Assembly: GCA_003024985.2 (NCBI GenBank) | Contig: PXIH01S0003759.1 | Length of the DNA stretch: 33,128 nt | Source of the DNA: Euperipatoides rowelli | Lineage: Eukaryota; Onychophora; Udeonychophora; Euonychophora; Peripatopsidae | Direction: 5' to 3' (one strand) | Part shown: one piece after another, positions 10,455-22,310 of the stretch | How the letters are laid out: each line of letters opens with the position of its first letter | Position numbering within the stretch: the first letter of the stretch is position 1 | Program-made: the position numbers and the translations under genes | The notes under the pieces: generated by a model | What the model saw: the letters and a program-made list of their open reading frames with translations, nothing else | Told to the model about the DNA's origin: nothing | Databases searched by the model: none

Positions 10455-12663
10455 ATGAGTGAAGATTGCATGAAAGCTGATCCTCAATCTGATAAGTAAA
10501 AGGAAATGCCAGTGGACCACACTTGTGGTAGTGTTGGACTAAATTCTGAGGTAGATACAACAAGCGCATTGAGCAATAGTGAAGTGGATCTTCGTTTGGA
10601 GAGGATTGAGGAATTCCTTCCGGTCTTGAATGAATCCTCAGGCCAAGTTTCAGGTGCACTGTTGCCAGATAGCATCTCGCTTAGAGATGGGAATGATGAA
10701 ATTGATTCTGAGGATGAGTTTCACGAATCCTCAAGGAAGTTGATGGAGAAATGCTACAGGTGGATTTAAACACTGCAACTGGGACCAGGGATTCCGTGAT
10801 AGAGGGAAGTGAGTTGGAGGCAATGGGTAGGAAATTGGAAAGCACAATTATGGAAGAAATAATGGTAGAAGAAGAGTGGGAAGATGAGGAAGTATCAAAT
10901 CCAGCTCTTTGTTTCCACTCACAGCCAGAATTGCCCATTACCCCTGGAGCAGGTTTAGATCATAGAGATTTTCTGAAAGGAGGAAGCCCCCTGGTTTTAA
11001 AAAGATCGCATAAGGTTTTGAGAAGTATTCGTAGAAGAATGATGCAAAGTCCTCATCTGAGTCCAAAGATGAAGGGTCTGGGGAAATGTTCGACCCGTAA
11101 GGCTTTGGATCAGGATCGTTCTCTTCACCCATCTCTTAATAGTGTACTAATGCAAAATAAACTTAAAAAGAATCGTCATTTATCTCTGACTAGTGTAGGG
11201 AATAAAACTCAAGGAAGTGATGATTACTTGGAGCAGGTAATGGAGGATGACTCTGTTCCAAGAGTTCAACCATCCAAGCCTGACAAACAAAAGGAGGGAA
11301 GTGTTTCCATGCCTTCTGGTAAAGCCTCATCTGATGCATCTGGGGCCTCTAGTCAGGCTGAAACAGTCCCTAATGTATCATCTAGAGAGGAAGATGAATC
11401 AGTAAATTTTTTGCCTAATGCAGATGCTTCTATTGCAGAGTCATATGACTACGAAAACTACCTACAATCGACCTTCTGGGTCAGGTGTGATATGTTCGTA
11501 ACTTTCGAACAGTATCTCCGTGCCACAGCTGATCTGATAGGGAGCCAGAACGTCATTTCCTTCGATGGTGAGGATAGGTCTCGAATGGAGATAACAGATA
11601 GCAGCTCCAATGATGTGGATCTTAATTTTAGGAAAGGTCTCCAGGTGGGTGAGAGGTGGCAAAAAGTGTACTGTCTATCAGAGAAGCCTGTCCTTCTCCT
11701 GTTGCATGAGGTTCCAACCATCATACCTCATGTCAATCTAGCCTGTGCTCTTGCCCCCTTTGGAAACTGTAAGGCTGATGATTTTGAGTTTGTCTTTCAC
11801 CCTGTGAGGACCGCACACTAAGTCATGTGAAGTCCCACAGGTGGAAGGTTTGGCTCAGAATGCATAAGGATCTAATGACCCCTGAGAATATCCAGGTTCA
11901 GTTTGCTGGCAAAGTCCTGAACATCCATGTGACCAGTGGTGGCACAAAGAGCTTTAACTGTGGTAAGTTTGGGCACATGAGGAGAAATTGTAGACTCACC
12001 CCCAAGGAAAAGTCAAACCAAAAACCTGGCCTGGGCTCAGGGAAACAAAACACTGATGTTTCTAATGAAGAGTACATGTCATATAAGGACAAATTAGTAT
12101 CTAATACTGATAAAAGTAGAAGAGTGAGTAGACCTACAATTGAAAGAGGCAGGGAAGCAAGGAACAGCAAGTCAAGTGGGGAAAGCACGGCACCCCCCCC
12201 TTCAAATGAATGATTAGGTCTCAGAGGAAACAAGGAGTGCCTACAATGCCTCCTATCAGGTATGGCTGGCACAGGAATCGTTTCAAGAACCTGGGATTGA
12301 GGTATCAGACTGTGACAAGGCTGGTCCATCCCATGTTGAACATGGGAGTGGTGGTCATGATAATCATGCCTATCGTTCTTCTCTTCACCTCAGAGGATCC
12401 CTCGGAGCAGGTCACATAACCGTCGAGTAACTAAAGAAAAAGAGAGTTTTGTTGAACTGAATGCTGATGCATTTCAGCTAGTGTCAGTGCTGGTAGAGGC
12501 AAATACAGCATTGGAGAAGATGGGTGAATACCCACAGACACTACTACAATAAGTCAATATAATTAAGACACAAAGTGTAATTGTAGAGTATATGAAAGAA
12601 CTGTCAACTTCGACGAGAGCAAAGGATGGTAAGCAGGAAAAGAAAAGAGGGAGATCTCGCTAA
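10455..12663 (+). pseudogene. ORF1 of copy B (Gag-like), broken
   Basis: The ATG at 10455 starts MSEDCMKADP, like MSGD in A and MSES in C. An in-frame TAA at 10497 is followed by a second ATG at 10506. A frameshift near 10755 leads to a 356-codon piece (10751-11821) with an acidic run (MVEEEWEDEE), SHKVLRSIRRRMMQSP, and the conserved domain YLQSTFWVR, FEQYLRATADL and EVPTIIPH. Another shift near 11821 gives VKSHRWKVWLRM and the knuckle at 11950-11991, where the first Cys is Ser (SFNCGKFGHMRRNC). The tail includes SYQVWLAQ in a third frame and ends at KKRGRSR with a stop at 12661-12663. ORF2 starts 117 bases later. Confidence 0.82.
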
Positions 12664-12780
12664 ACCATTTATAGCATTGTTAGACGAATGGTTTAGGAAT
12701 ATATTAGACTCGTATTCTAATTTGCTTAGTGGGATAAAATATTTTTGATTAAATTATTATTGTTAAAAAAAATCTAAATA

Positions 12781-15700
12781 ATGGATTTAAAAATATTATC
12801 CTTAAATTCCCTTGGAATCAATTCGATTGATAGGCAGTGTCGGCTCCTTGCTTTCCTCGATGAGCAGGGGGTTGACATTGCCTGTATACAGGAAACCAAA
12901 ACATATAAATTAATAGTGAACAATAAGGAGTGGAGTGCCTACATGTCTCGTCTGGGCTTAAACGGTAGATGGGGTTCTGCAGTTTTAGTAAAGGAGAGAG
13001 GCATATTCTCTGATGTTAAAGCCCATTCGGATGTTGATTGGGATGCTGGTACCTTAGCAGCAATTGACTTAAATTATAAGGGGGAAATGGTAACAATTAT
13101 TTCAAGTTATATTCCAAGTAAGCCCATGAGGACTAGGTTGTCAGCTATACTTAGATTGTCTTCTTTGATAAAAAGAGTGAACAATGAAAGGCTTGTACTA
13201 GCTGGCGATTTCAACTAGGGGTCTTCAATAAATTTGGAACGGACCCTTTATGATGCATTGTAAAATCTACAAATCTTTGATTTATGGCAAAAACTAAAAG
13301 GTGACTCTCCTGGAGTAATGTATTGTAGAGGTAACTCTTGCCTTGATAAGTTCTTTGTTACTTCTCAAGTCCTTAATGAGAGTTATGCAGCAATAACAGT
13401 AATAAAATATGTTCTGTCAGATCACTCCGTCCTCAAGGTTACTATCAAACCAAAAAATCTTACGAATGTAAACAAATTACCAATATGGTGCTTTCCTGTA
13501 AAACTTCTAAATGTCCAAGATGTAGTAAAAGCCATAATCAATTTTATTAAAGAATTTTTTGAGGATGATAATGGAGATCCCCTAGGAAAGTGGAATAGTT
13601 TCAAAGCTTCTCTTCCCTTCTTTGTGGAAGAAGTGGAGCATGAGATGAGGAGAATGAGAATTTCATGTGAGAGAAAGGCTCATTTTCAGATGAAGAATGC
13701 ATGCAAGAAAGGTGGTTTGCTCTCTGATAATGATTATGAGGCTACAATAATAGAGGATTGCCTGATCCCATCTTTTAACAGTCCCACACATATTATGCGT
13801 GAGAGTTTTAAGTTGGGTCATGACTTTTTGAAGGATCCGGCCTCGGTCTGGCGTGACCTCAAGTATAGAGTTAAAAAGAAATTACCAGCTGAGTTTAATA
13901 GGTTAAGTGTTAATGGAAAATGGTATGAAGGCTCTGGTGAGGTGAGAGCTGCAATTGTAGGCTATACTGCAGCCCAATTGGCTGAATTTCAAGGTACCAG
14001 GGCTGATGTCGAATTCCTTGATTTACTCCCGAAAATGACAAATGAACACTCAGAAGGTTTGGATGTGCTGCCTCCTAAACAACTGCTTTACCAGTTCATG
14101 TCTAATCTAAAAAATGGTAAGTGTTCTGGACTTGATGGGCTTCCAAACGAGTTCTATAAAGCCTTTAAGGATTATTTAATCAACCCCTTCTATAAAGTGA
14201 TAGTTGAAATTTTAGGGAGACTAAGGTCCCTGATTCTTTTAGGGAAGCCTTTACAATCCTAATCCCAAAAAAAGGCAATCCCAAAGAGTTTAGCTCCTGG
14301 AGGTCCATATGTGTCCAGAACCAGGACTATAAAATTTTTTCAAAGGTAATGCACTACGCCTTACCCAAATTGCGGATTCTTTGATCTCTCCTGAGCAAAC
14401 TTATTCCATTGCTGGGAGATGCATGTTGGGGAATATTATGGCTACCAGAGACATCATCTGGTATGCCCGTAAATTCAACCAGCCTTTGCTGGTGGCATTG
14501 CTGGATCAAAGGGCTGCCTTTGATTCAGTGTCCCATGATTTTCTAGATAGTATCTACGAGGTCATGGGAGCCTCCAATCATGCTAAGAGACTCTTGGTCC
14601 TTTTGTATAGAGGATCATCTATACATTTAGTGGTTAATGGGTCCCTTACATGTCCTATTTCAGTTAGACAGTGGGTTAAACAGGGTGACCCCTGCTATGG
14701 GATCATTTATTCCTTTTTCCTGGAGCCATTGGTGAGGAGGCTGAAGGGTAGATTATCGGATGTTGCCTTTGAGATTGGGAAGAAACCTTTCCTGGTCTCA
14801 GTATATGCAGACAATATTTCTCTTTTCTTGAAGTCTGCAAACGGCTTTTATAGAGCCATTAGTATCTTTAATGAATTTGGGAAAGTTTCAGGTGCTGGCC
14901 TCAATGTTGCGAAGTCACAAATTTTCTCAACCTCTCGTGGCTTGGTTAAAGATCGCCTTTTGAAATATAAAGGTTTGAAATCCTCGTATTCTCATTTCAA
15001 GTCACTTGGCATAAAATTTGGCCTACCAATCACAGATATGATGAACTATCATGATCTTATTACTGATGTTAAGTCTACTGCCTTAAAAATTGGACCGATA
15101 ATTTAGAAAGTTTCATACTCACATAGAGTCAATCTGATCAAAACTTTATTAGTCTCAAATATCTCTTTTTTATTCCATGTTGTCACACCTACCCCATCTG
15201 AGGTGAAGACTCTCAATAATATATTGGTCAATACTTTCTGGGGAGCAAACCACCAAAAATGGGTTACCAGGAAGACATTCATTCTCCCAAGAGGTTTGGT
15301 GGCTTACAATTTCCAGACTTGGCCACTCGAGTCTCGACCTGTAGATTCTCACATCTCAGAAGAGTTGCACTTGCAGAAGTCCCCTCTCTTGAGACTGAGG
15401 TAATGACATTGATGCTTAAGGAGTGTGTTCCCGAAGACCTTGGGGCAGAATTGTTCCTTGTGGGTGTGAATGCCTTCGCGGGGGGCAATCTTCCCCCAGA
15501 ATATCAAGAACTGTGGAAGATGATGGATACAGTAGTTATTTGCCCCAAATTGAGGAAGTTGAGTAACTTTTATGCACAGCCTGCATATTGGAACAGGATA
15601 CTGATGAATCATGATGTTCATCCCCCTGAATGGTCGGCCCCTAGGACGGACTATTTAGTGGGTGAAATAATAAGTTCCACATGCAAACTTAAGGATGCAG

Positions 15701-16442
15701 ATGTCTTCTCCACTGCTATCACGGATCTTCTTGCCTCAAAATATACTCTTGGGCAGATTAGTGAAACTAGTGAAGGTCAAATAAAATTTCACATGAACCT
15801 TGTTCCAAGAACATTATTAAAGGCTAAGGCTTTGAAATTTGAAATGGACAAACCGTTATTACAGATGTCTTCCAGGAATTTTATCAAAATTACCTGGGAA
15901 TTCTCTATGAGACATGAAATGACTCATCTATTATAATAATTGATGGCAAATCACTAAAATGGAGTCAACTTTGAAATCAACTAACTCCAGGGAGATGGGC
16001 TGATGTCGTTTGGTGAGCCTATCATGATAGGCTTGCAACTTCATGGTGCAATTTCATCATGCACTGGACCAATTCCCCAGACTGTGTTGTATGTGGTACT
16101 TTAGCACCCACAGATTCACATATATTTGAGGAATGTTCTTTCACAAAAGCAATGAAAGATGAAAAAGCACTCCTGACTAATCTAGTAAAGTTCAAGGTGA
16201 ATCAATATGAAGTTACTCATGCTGGTAAATCTGTCAGAATGGGTCCTTCTTTAAGAAGAATTCTCTTGTTTCTTTTTATTTATACTTCGTATAAATTTTT
16301 TATCTCCACTTCAAAACAAGATCTTAAAAATATTTGGAGTCCAAGGTCCTTGTACAGAGCAATGTTCTTGTACTACTTAGGGATTCGGAGATCTAAAAAT
16401 TTAGGGCTTAACAGCTCAACTATTTGCTGGAGTGAATGTTGA
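12781..16442 (+). pseudogene. ORF2 of copy B (endonuclease-reverse transcriptase), broken
   Basis: The ATG at 12781 gives MDLKILSLNSLG. Endonuclease motifs are QETKT, GRWGSAV, GDFN (13204-13215), SCLDKFFV and SDH. Stops at 13216 and 13261 lie in the same frame. The region before the RT domain is open for 315 codons (13318-14262). RT motifs: KNGKCSGLDGLPNEFYK, SWRSICVQNQDYK, LLDQRAAFDSV (motif A), VKQGD, YADN (motif C, 14804-14815) and LGIKFG. Shifts lie near 14215, 14345, 15260 and 15940, and a stop near 15103. The C-terminal motif CVVC...H...C begins at 16083 and fits CX2CX7HX4C. The frame ends at 16440-16442. Motif C reads Y-A-D-N and not the usual Y/F-A-D-D. Confidence 0.88.
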
Positions 16443-16832
16443 TACTGCTATATGTATGTACTCATTAAAAATGTTAAATGTTGAGATAGATTGAAGGCAT
16501 TAGGAAAATTTTCTGCTGGAGGTTGGCATCAGGTTATGCTCTGAGGTGTGGTGAGAATGGTAGTGTGTTAGAAACAATATAATTGGTAGTGATCATTACA
16601 TGAGATGATAGCTAAGTGTGTGACTGGTGATGATTATTTCATTACTCTGTTTGATGTGTAGCTGTGCTCCAGGATGGCTAAGATTTGGAGTGTGTTGTCA
16701 TATTACTTGACAATTTGCCAGACATGAAAGTAGTGAAGCTTATTTTAAAATTGGCACTGACAGGGCTCCCCCCAGGAGACTTCTTCTTTCTATGCTCGGG
16801 GCAGTGTCCAGCTTACCTGCTGGGGACCGGGG

Positions 16833-16860
16833 GGGTATGTCTATAAATGGCCGCTACCCC
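16833..16860 (+). promoter_or_regulatory. Conserved TATA-like box in 3' UTR of copy B
   Basis: CTATAAATGGCC at 16841-16852, 1.88 kb before the end of the copy. Homologous in position and flanks to the boxes in A, C and E. Confidence 0.45.
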
Positions 16861-17516
16861 AATGGACCAGCTTGTATTGTTAGTGGGGATTCTGGCTGAA
16901 GTGCGAGTCGGCCATGTTTTGTACACTGTCAAGGATAGTGTACATGTGTCATTCTTCTCATCCTGCCTATGCCAGATGATAGAATGGGAAAGGAGGGTCT
17001 GGATAATCACTCCAAAAGTATGTCTGAGTTTGTAGATTGTGATTGGCAACTACTCATTATGTGGTTTGTAGAATGCTAGGGTGTATCACGATATGGAGGA
17101 AGTGATGATGTGACCAGTTGTTAATCACACAATGGTTACAGGTGGATGATCTCTTAAGGAAGTGTAAATAAAGTAGAAGGTTGATAATGATGATCATTGA
17201 ATTATTAATATATGAGTATGTAGTGGTGCCAATTCTCTTTGTTGAGTATGTCCTCTGCCTCTTGATCAAAGATCTTAATGACATATATATATGCCTGGTT
17301 GTCATTGTACTAGTTTAGTTAATGTGTTCTCATTTGTATAGTGCCGTCATAGTGTGTTGTTTTACTTTCTCGAGATGAGTATTATTTTTATTTTGCCTTG
17401 GACTGGGGAGAGGGGGTTCAGTGCCAATAAAATGATTAATTTCTGAAGGTGTATCCATAGTGTGCCCAGTCTGGTAGAGGGAGTAGGCTGTGGATGTGCA
17501 TTACTGCTCTCTCTAG

Positions 17517-17544
17517 CTGTGTGGCGCTATGGGGCCCCACACAG
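17517..17544 (+). other. Conserved RNA hairpin, copy B 3' UTR
   Basis: CTGTGTGG (17517-17524) pairs with CCACACAG (17537-17544). The loop differs in sequence from that of copy A while the stem is unchanged. Confidence 0.65.
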
Positions 17545-18555
17545 TGCCAGCTTGGGTTGGTCTACCTCGTGTTGGCACTGTCTCCTCTTTCCCCCAGTCT
17601 AGGGCTTTTAATTTCCTTTTTTATGACTTGGGGACTTTGATATCTCAGTTTGGAAAATCACGAGTAGTGGTTAGTGGTTATCCGTTGGACTGGTAATATT
17701 CATGTACTGGTTACTAGACCGACTGGAATTGACATGTTTTTTTATAGTGATTTCAATATTATCTTTTGAACTTATGGTAAAGTCAACAAAGAATGATTTG
17801 TTCTTAGTGATTTAGCTGAGGTTGATAGCCCCATGTTTTTGTTTCATTGTGGTGTGTTTAGTATTATTACCCTGGATAAATGTAAGTAATGAATGTGTTT
17901 CTCAGTGTCCTATATGTAATATGATTAGTATGTAAGCTTTAATTTTCTTTTTTAGTTGTACTGAGTTTTAATATCATCTCATCAATCCTTATTCCATGGT
18001 TCCTTTACCTCCTTGCCCATCCTCCCAACCCCCCAACAACATTATGAGGTGCTCTTCTTAAAAAGGACTAAACCCCTGCCTCTGAGTGTTGTATAGTGTT
18101 TTCCTTGGTGTGTAGTTTACCTGTACACCTTACACTGAGGCCCCTTACCTCCTACTCCTTTGAATAGGATGTAGCTCCTCAGTCTGATTTTTAGCAAGTC
18201 CACCTGGGAGCTACTCAGTCCTGTTCATGTGTTAGGACATTAAATTGTATTGACACAGTGAAGTTTGTATCACATCCCACCCCCTCCTTAACTTTTGGTC
18301 GTGGGGTTGCCGATTACTGGTTAGGGAGCCTCTTGAATTTCATTGGCATCAACATATTTATATTAAGTTTTATTATTAGGTAATTTTATAATCCTGTTTT
18401 CTTTTTCTTTTTCAGTATACATTAGAAGTACATGCACAATATCAAGAATTTTAGCGTCGGTGTGTGGCGGTTCTGCTCTGTGATCCTACATGGGATCACG
18501 GGACTGGTCCTCCATGCGTTGACATGTCAGTACTATCATATGTCTTCTTTCATTA

Positions 18556-18680
18556 TGCAGATGTCTATCTGCAGAACTCTTCATCTGTTGCTTTATTTTT
18601 GACTGTCAATAAAAAGTTTTCAATTCCTTGCACTCCAACTCTCGGGGTTCAATACTTCCACCCCTCTACCAAGGTGGGAG
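18556..18680 (+). promoter_or_regulatory. 3'-terminal block of copy B
   Basis: TGCAGAT/ATCTGCA hairpin at 18556-18573, AATAAA at 18608-18613 in CTGTCAATAAAAA, and a terminal stem CTTCCACC (18655-18662)/GGTGGGAG (18673-18680) with a 10-base loop. ATCCTG/CAGGAT forms a second small stem before the telomere-like end. Confidence 0.7.
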
Positions 18681-18708
18681 TATCCTGGATGAGGAGGCAG
18701 GATGATCT

Positions 18709-18726
18709 ACACCTAACCCTAACCCT
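18709..18726 (+). repeat. Telomere-like junction B/C
   Basis: ACACCTAACCCTAACCCT, two clean CCCTAA periods, then directly the AT-rich leader of copy C. Confidence 0.88.
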
Positions 18727-19162
18727 GAAAAAATAGAGATTTTAAAAAAAAATTCAAGCATTATAGAATATTTAACATGGGACTTCTATTTTTCCCATAC
18801 TTTCTCACATAACTCCATTAAAAATCAATATTTTTTTAATCTGTTAAATTCCTCCCTATAATAATCGACCATTCCGATTTAGATTCCAAAATCATTTTTC
18901 AAATTTTTCAAAAACTGTTGATTTTGGAAAAATTTTCAAGGTTAATCGTTTTTAACTTGAGGAAAACTTAATTTATCTTTTTACCCATAACTTTTTTCGT
19001 TTTCTTTTTTTCGTGAATGTTTTTAAAATTTCTTTGTATAAACGTATCATCCCGAATCCACCAATCCAAAAAAATTTTAATTCTGACCATAACTGTAGAT
19101 TTTAGCCAATACTGTAGTACGTAATATTTATAACTGGAACTTGCATTTTGATTGATATCATA
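18727..19162 (+). other. 5' UTR of copy C
   Basis: AT-rich leader with two degenerate monomers: TTAACATGGG at 18772 and TTAACTTGAG at 18952, 180 bases apart, with CCTATAATAATCGACCATTCCGAT-like box between them near 18855. Shorter than in A and B, possibly 5'-truncated within the monomer array. Confidence 0.65.
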
Positions 19163-21538
19163 ATGAGTGAGTCCCAAGTATAACTGTTCTGTTCTCAGCA
19201 GGATATATTGCAAGATAACCTTAATTCACCTGAATTAACCCATATTGGTCAATCGGCGGTCACTGTGGTTGACATTAATACTATTGAGAATGATGTCGAA
19301 CTAAATGACAAAACTGCATACATTGACCCTGAATCGACCAATGATACAGATTACATTGAGAGCTCAGACCTCGACAATGATCAAGATTTTCAATATTTAC
19401 CCTTGACACCAGTTAAACCATCCATGTTGGTGTCAGTACCTCAGAGCTTTGAAGAAATTAAAGATATATGTCAGAGAGACCTCTTTAACTCTGAAAAACT
19501 AGAGATTTCAACATCCTCTCCCACTCCAGGTGCAGAGATCCCAAACAAGCTGTTTTCTCATGAGATTGGACTGTCTGAATCCCAAATTAGTCTACCTTGT
19601 GGGCAGTACATTCAGTCTGAGTCCTTATAAGTGGGGAGAGGTTTGCTCCAGAGGGACCTTTGCATTTCGGACAGTGAGCAGGATCAATCAGCTCATAACT
19701 CTGAGTGGGAGGATGAAGTGACAACCATTACTGACCAGAAAGTATTGGTATTGTCACCACAAGCTAAAAAGCTTATGTCTAATGGTTCTATTACTGATGA
19801 CACTTCTTCAGAAGGAGAAGAATAAATTCTTCTCCATATAAATTACACAATAAATCCACCAATATGAGGCCCAAACCTCTTATCTCTAAAAAATCTGCTA
19901 AAACCCTTCAATCATTACCGGAAACTACTAATAAGCTGCCTTGATGATAACATGGATGTCCTTGATGACCCTGCCAATCCTGAAGACAAAACTTCAAATG
20001 GGAAAAACAAGAGAGTGCCTAAGAGTAAAAACACCATGGTAAGTGATGCTTCGGGAGTCGGCAGTGATGTTAATCCTGACATTGAACTTGAATCTTTCAT
20101 GGTTGAAACATTCCTTCAGTCATCTTTTCGGGTACCGGTACCGAAAACTTTCGGTTACTCATTTGAACAGTATCTGGCTGCTGCTGGAGAAGTCGTCGGC
20201 GGCAATAATATTTTATATTTCAATGGTGATGACAGATCCAGAGTAGAGATAACCATTAAAGACATGAAAATGGTTGACTCAATTATTATACAGGGCCTGG
20301 TTATAGATGGTGCTTGGTTTAAGGTCTATCGCCTGTCTGAGAAGCCATTCCTAGTTGCCCTTAGCAACGTCCCTCCCATCATCCCTCATTTGATGATATG
20401 CAGAGCCCTTGAAAATCTGGGCACCTGCTCTCATGCAGATTGCAAATTTGTGTTTGCACCATGCGAGAATGGGGCTTTGAAGCACATAAAGTTCCATAGG
20501 AGGAAAATATGGGTCCGGATGAGGAAGGAAGTTGAGATACCTGATTCTCTCACCATTGAATATGGAGGGCAATCCTTTAAAGCACAGGTTTCTAATGGGA
20601 TACCTAAATGTTTTGCTTGTGGCAAAAATGGACATGTAAAAAGTAACTGCTGCTCAGCCAAAAGTAAAAACAACAACAGGAAGTCTCTCAGTCTTAATAA
20701 ACCCTCAGACAAACCAACAAATGAAATTAATAATGAATTGAACTCTTGGAGGGATTCAACAATAAATAAACTTGTCCCCTCAGATAATCTGCCCTTCAAT
20801 AGAACTGTAGCCNNNNNNNNNNNNNNNNNNNNNNNNNNNNNNNNNNNNNNNNNNNNNNNNNNNNNNNNNNNNNNNNNNNNNNNNNNNNNNNNCCCCCACA
20901 AAGTCAGGTTCATCTCTGGCTAGAGAGCTAGATAATCTACAACAGAGTAGTGAGAATAACAACAAAAATAACAATACCAAATTATCACTGGGATTTAATG
21001 CTGATTTGATGCCTGATGATGGTAATTTGCATCAAGTAAAAAATTCAAACAACCAATTGAAATCTAAAAAAATGGATGGTAAAACTATTCGAACCACTAT
21101 GCAAGGAAAATGATTAGTGATAAGCAGGTGCTACCTGCTCTTGAAGAGATAAATGAACCTTCAACAAGTAAAGGCCCATATTTCTTCACTCTGTATTCAC
21201 TGCTTGATGACGCCATAGAAGAGAGGAATAAGAAGGGAAATTTTCCTGATAACCTTCTATTGGATGTCAACATTGATCAAGCAGCTGTAGTTATGAATAA
21301 CAGAATTTACTCTGATCACTTTGTAGTAGAGAAGAAATTTGAAGACCTTAAAGAGTTTCTAACTGAAGCATCTAAAGCTCAATTTATGGCTGAGGCAGTG
21401 TCGGAGAATTCAAGGAAGAGGCCAAATCCTTATTCTTCAGATGACCTGTCTTCAGCGTCCTCGACCACTGTTAACAGCTACAGGAAAAGTCCTAGCTGTA
21501 AATGGAAAAAGGTTAATAGCAAAAAGGCAAAAAAATAA
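19163..21538 (+). pseudogene. ORF1 of copy C (Gag-like, zinc knuckle)
   Basis: The ATG at 19163 (MSESQV) meets TAA at 19181, and the same frame reopens at once (QDILQDNLNSPELTHI). An acidic N-terminus follows, with a stop at 19628, a shift near 19822 to a KPLISKKSAK basic stretch, and a shift back before 19952. From 19952 the key domain is unbroken: FLQSSFRVPVPKTFGYSFEQ, NVPPIIPHLMICRALENLG, LKHIKFHRRKIWVRM, and the knuckle CFACGKNGHVKSNC at 20609-20650 with all four ligands. An 80-N gap spans 20813-20892. The tail (Asn-rich, then MISDKQVLPALEE from 21110) ends with a Lys-rich KKVNSKKAKK and a stop at 21536-21538. No ORF2 follows. Confidence 0.82.
20813..20892. other. Assembly gap (80 N)
   Basis: A run of 80 Ns within the hydrophilic tail of ORF1 of copy C. 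The frame differs on its two sides, so the gap size is probably nominal. Single Ns elsewhere (2713, 3391, 4814, 10330, 27604) warn of local uncertainty. Confidence 0.99.
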
Positions 21539-22280
21539 TTAAACCTAATAATCAATTTATTAGCTTGTTAAAATAGAGATGAATCATGGCTGGACTGAGT
21601 GGTCCATAAACTATTACTAAGTCCCACTAGGAATGATTTGGAGATTTTTAAAATGAAGATCTCCAGATCTCTATGGATCGATCGCCGCTGGAATGTCATG
21701 CGTATAAAATACTAATGTATGACATCCAGTGACAATTTTTTTCTCTCTTTTTCTTTCTTTCTCATTTGTTTGCTTCTGTTTCTATTTTGTTTATTGTTCT
21801 GTTGTTTGGTATTGTAGTATGTCTCAATCTAGGATGAACATTTTGTTGTATGTTTCCCTCTGATATTTAGTGTAACAAATAATTGGAGGAAACCCCTGCC
21901 TTGCATGCATGTTTCATGGCCTTGTAGGTCCGTCTAGAAGTTCAAATTGAATTGTTCAATATTGCTCCTGTCTCCAATCAATCGACTAAGGACAATTTAA
22001 GTCCAAATAATTGGAATTGGGTCTCAAAGGCTGTTCTTATCATTTGTGTAAATTCAAGCGTGCTCTGGATCTGTACCGCTGCTGGATCATCATGATCTGA
22101 GGTGGGATCTTTTAAGGGTCATCGGCACAATGACTGAGACAGTGATAATAGACTGATTTTCTAGGAGGAATAGTTTGATCCTTGAAGGACTGTTCTTACC
22201 AGAACCTTTGCTATATACCCCCAAATTAGAATTTTTTTCTTTCTTTTTGGAGGGATGACTCTTTTGGTCAATGTTGGGGA

Positions 22281-22310
22281 GTATGCTTATAAACAGCCTC
22301 TGGCTCTGCC
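22281..22310 (+). promoter_or_regulatory. Conserved TATA-like box in 3' region of copy C
   Basis: TATAAACAGCCTCTGGC at 22288, 2.0 kb before the end. The downstream CCTCTGGC is shared with copy E and is close to CCCTGGCC in copy A. Confidence 0.45.

Larger units (their letters stand above)
16443..18708 (+). other. 3' UTR of copy B
   Basis: A 2.27-kb noncoding region, the same length as in A and alignable with it along most of the distal part. A TATA-like box lies at 16842, the shared block at about 17410-17600, a polypyrimidine tract ending in CAG at 18413-18415, and the terminal block at 18556-18680. Short ORFs inside look like chance frames. Confidence 0.75.
9492..18726 (+). mobile_element. 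LINE copy B (full length, broken ORFs)
   Basis: It has a complete order: leader, ORF1 (10455-12663), ORF2 (12781-16442), 3' UTR and a (CCCTAA)n-like end, 9.2 kb in all. It follows copy A with no spacer beyond the telomere-like bases, and copy C follows it in the same way. Its 3' UTR aligns with that of A throughout and with C and E in blocks. It is likely the best preserved full-length copy here, though both frames are interrupted. Confidence 0.9.

Noticed and set aside
18655-18726. A host telomerase RNA gene, because of the CCCTAACCCT template-like run beside hairpins
   Set aside because: The same block is the 3' end of each LINE copy, in line with its ORFs; there is no separate gene context.
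20431-20913. Minus-strand ORFs over ORF1 of copy C
   Set aside because: They are shadows of the conserved plus-strand frame and partly consist of N.
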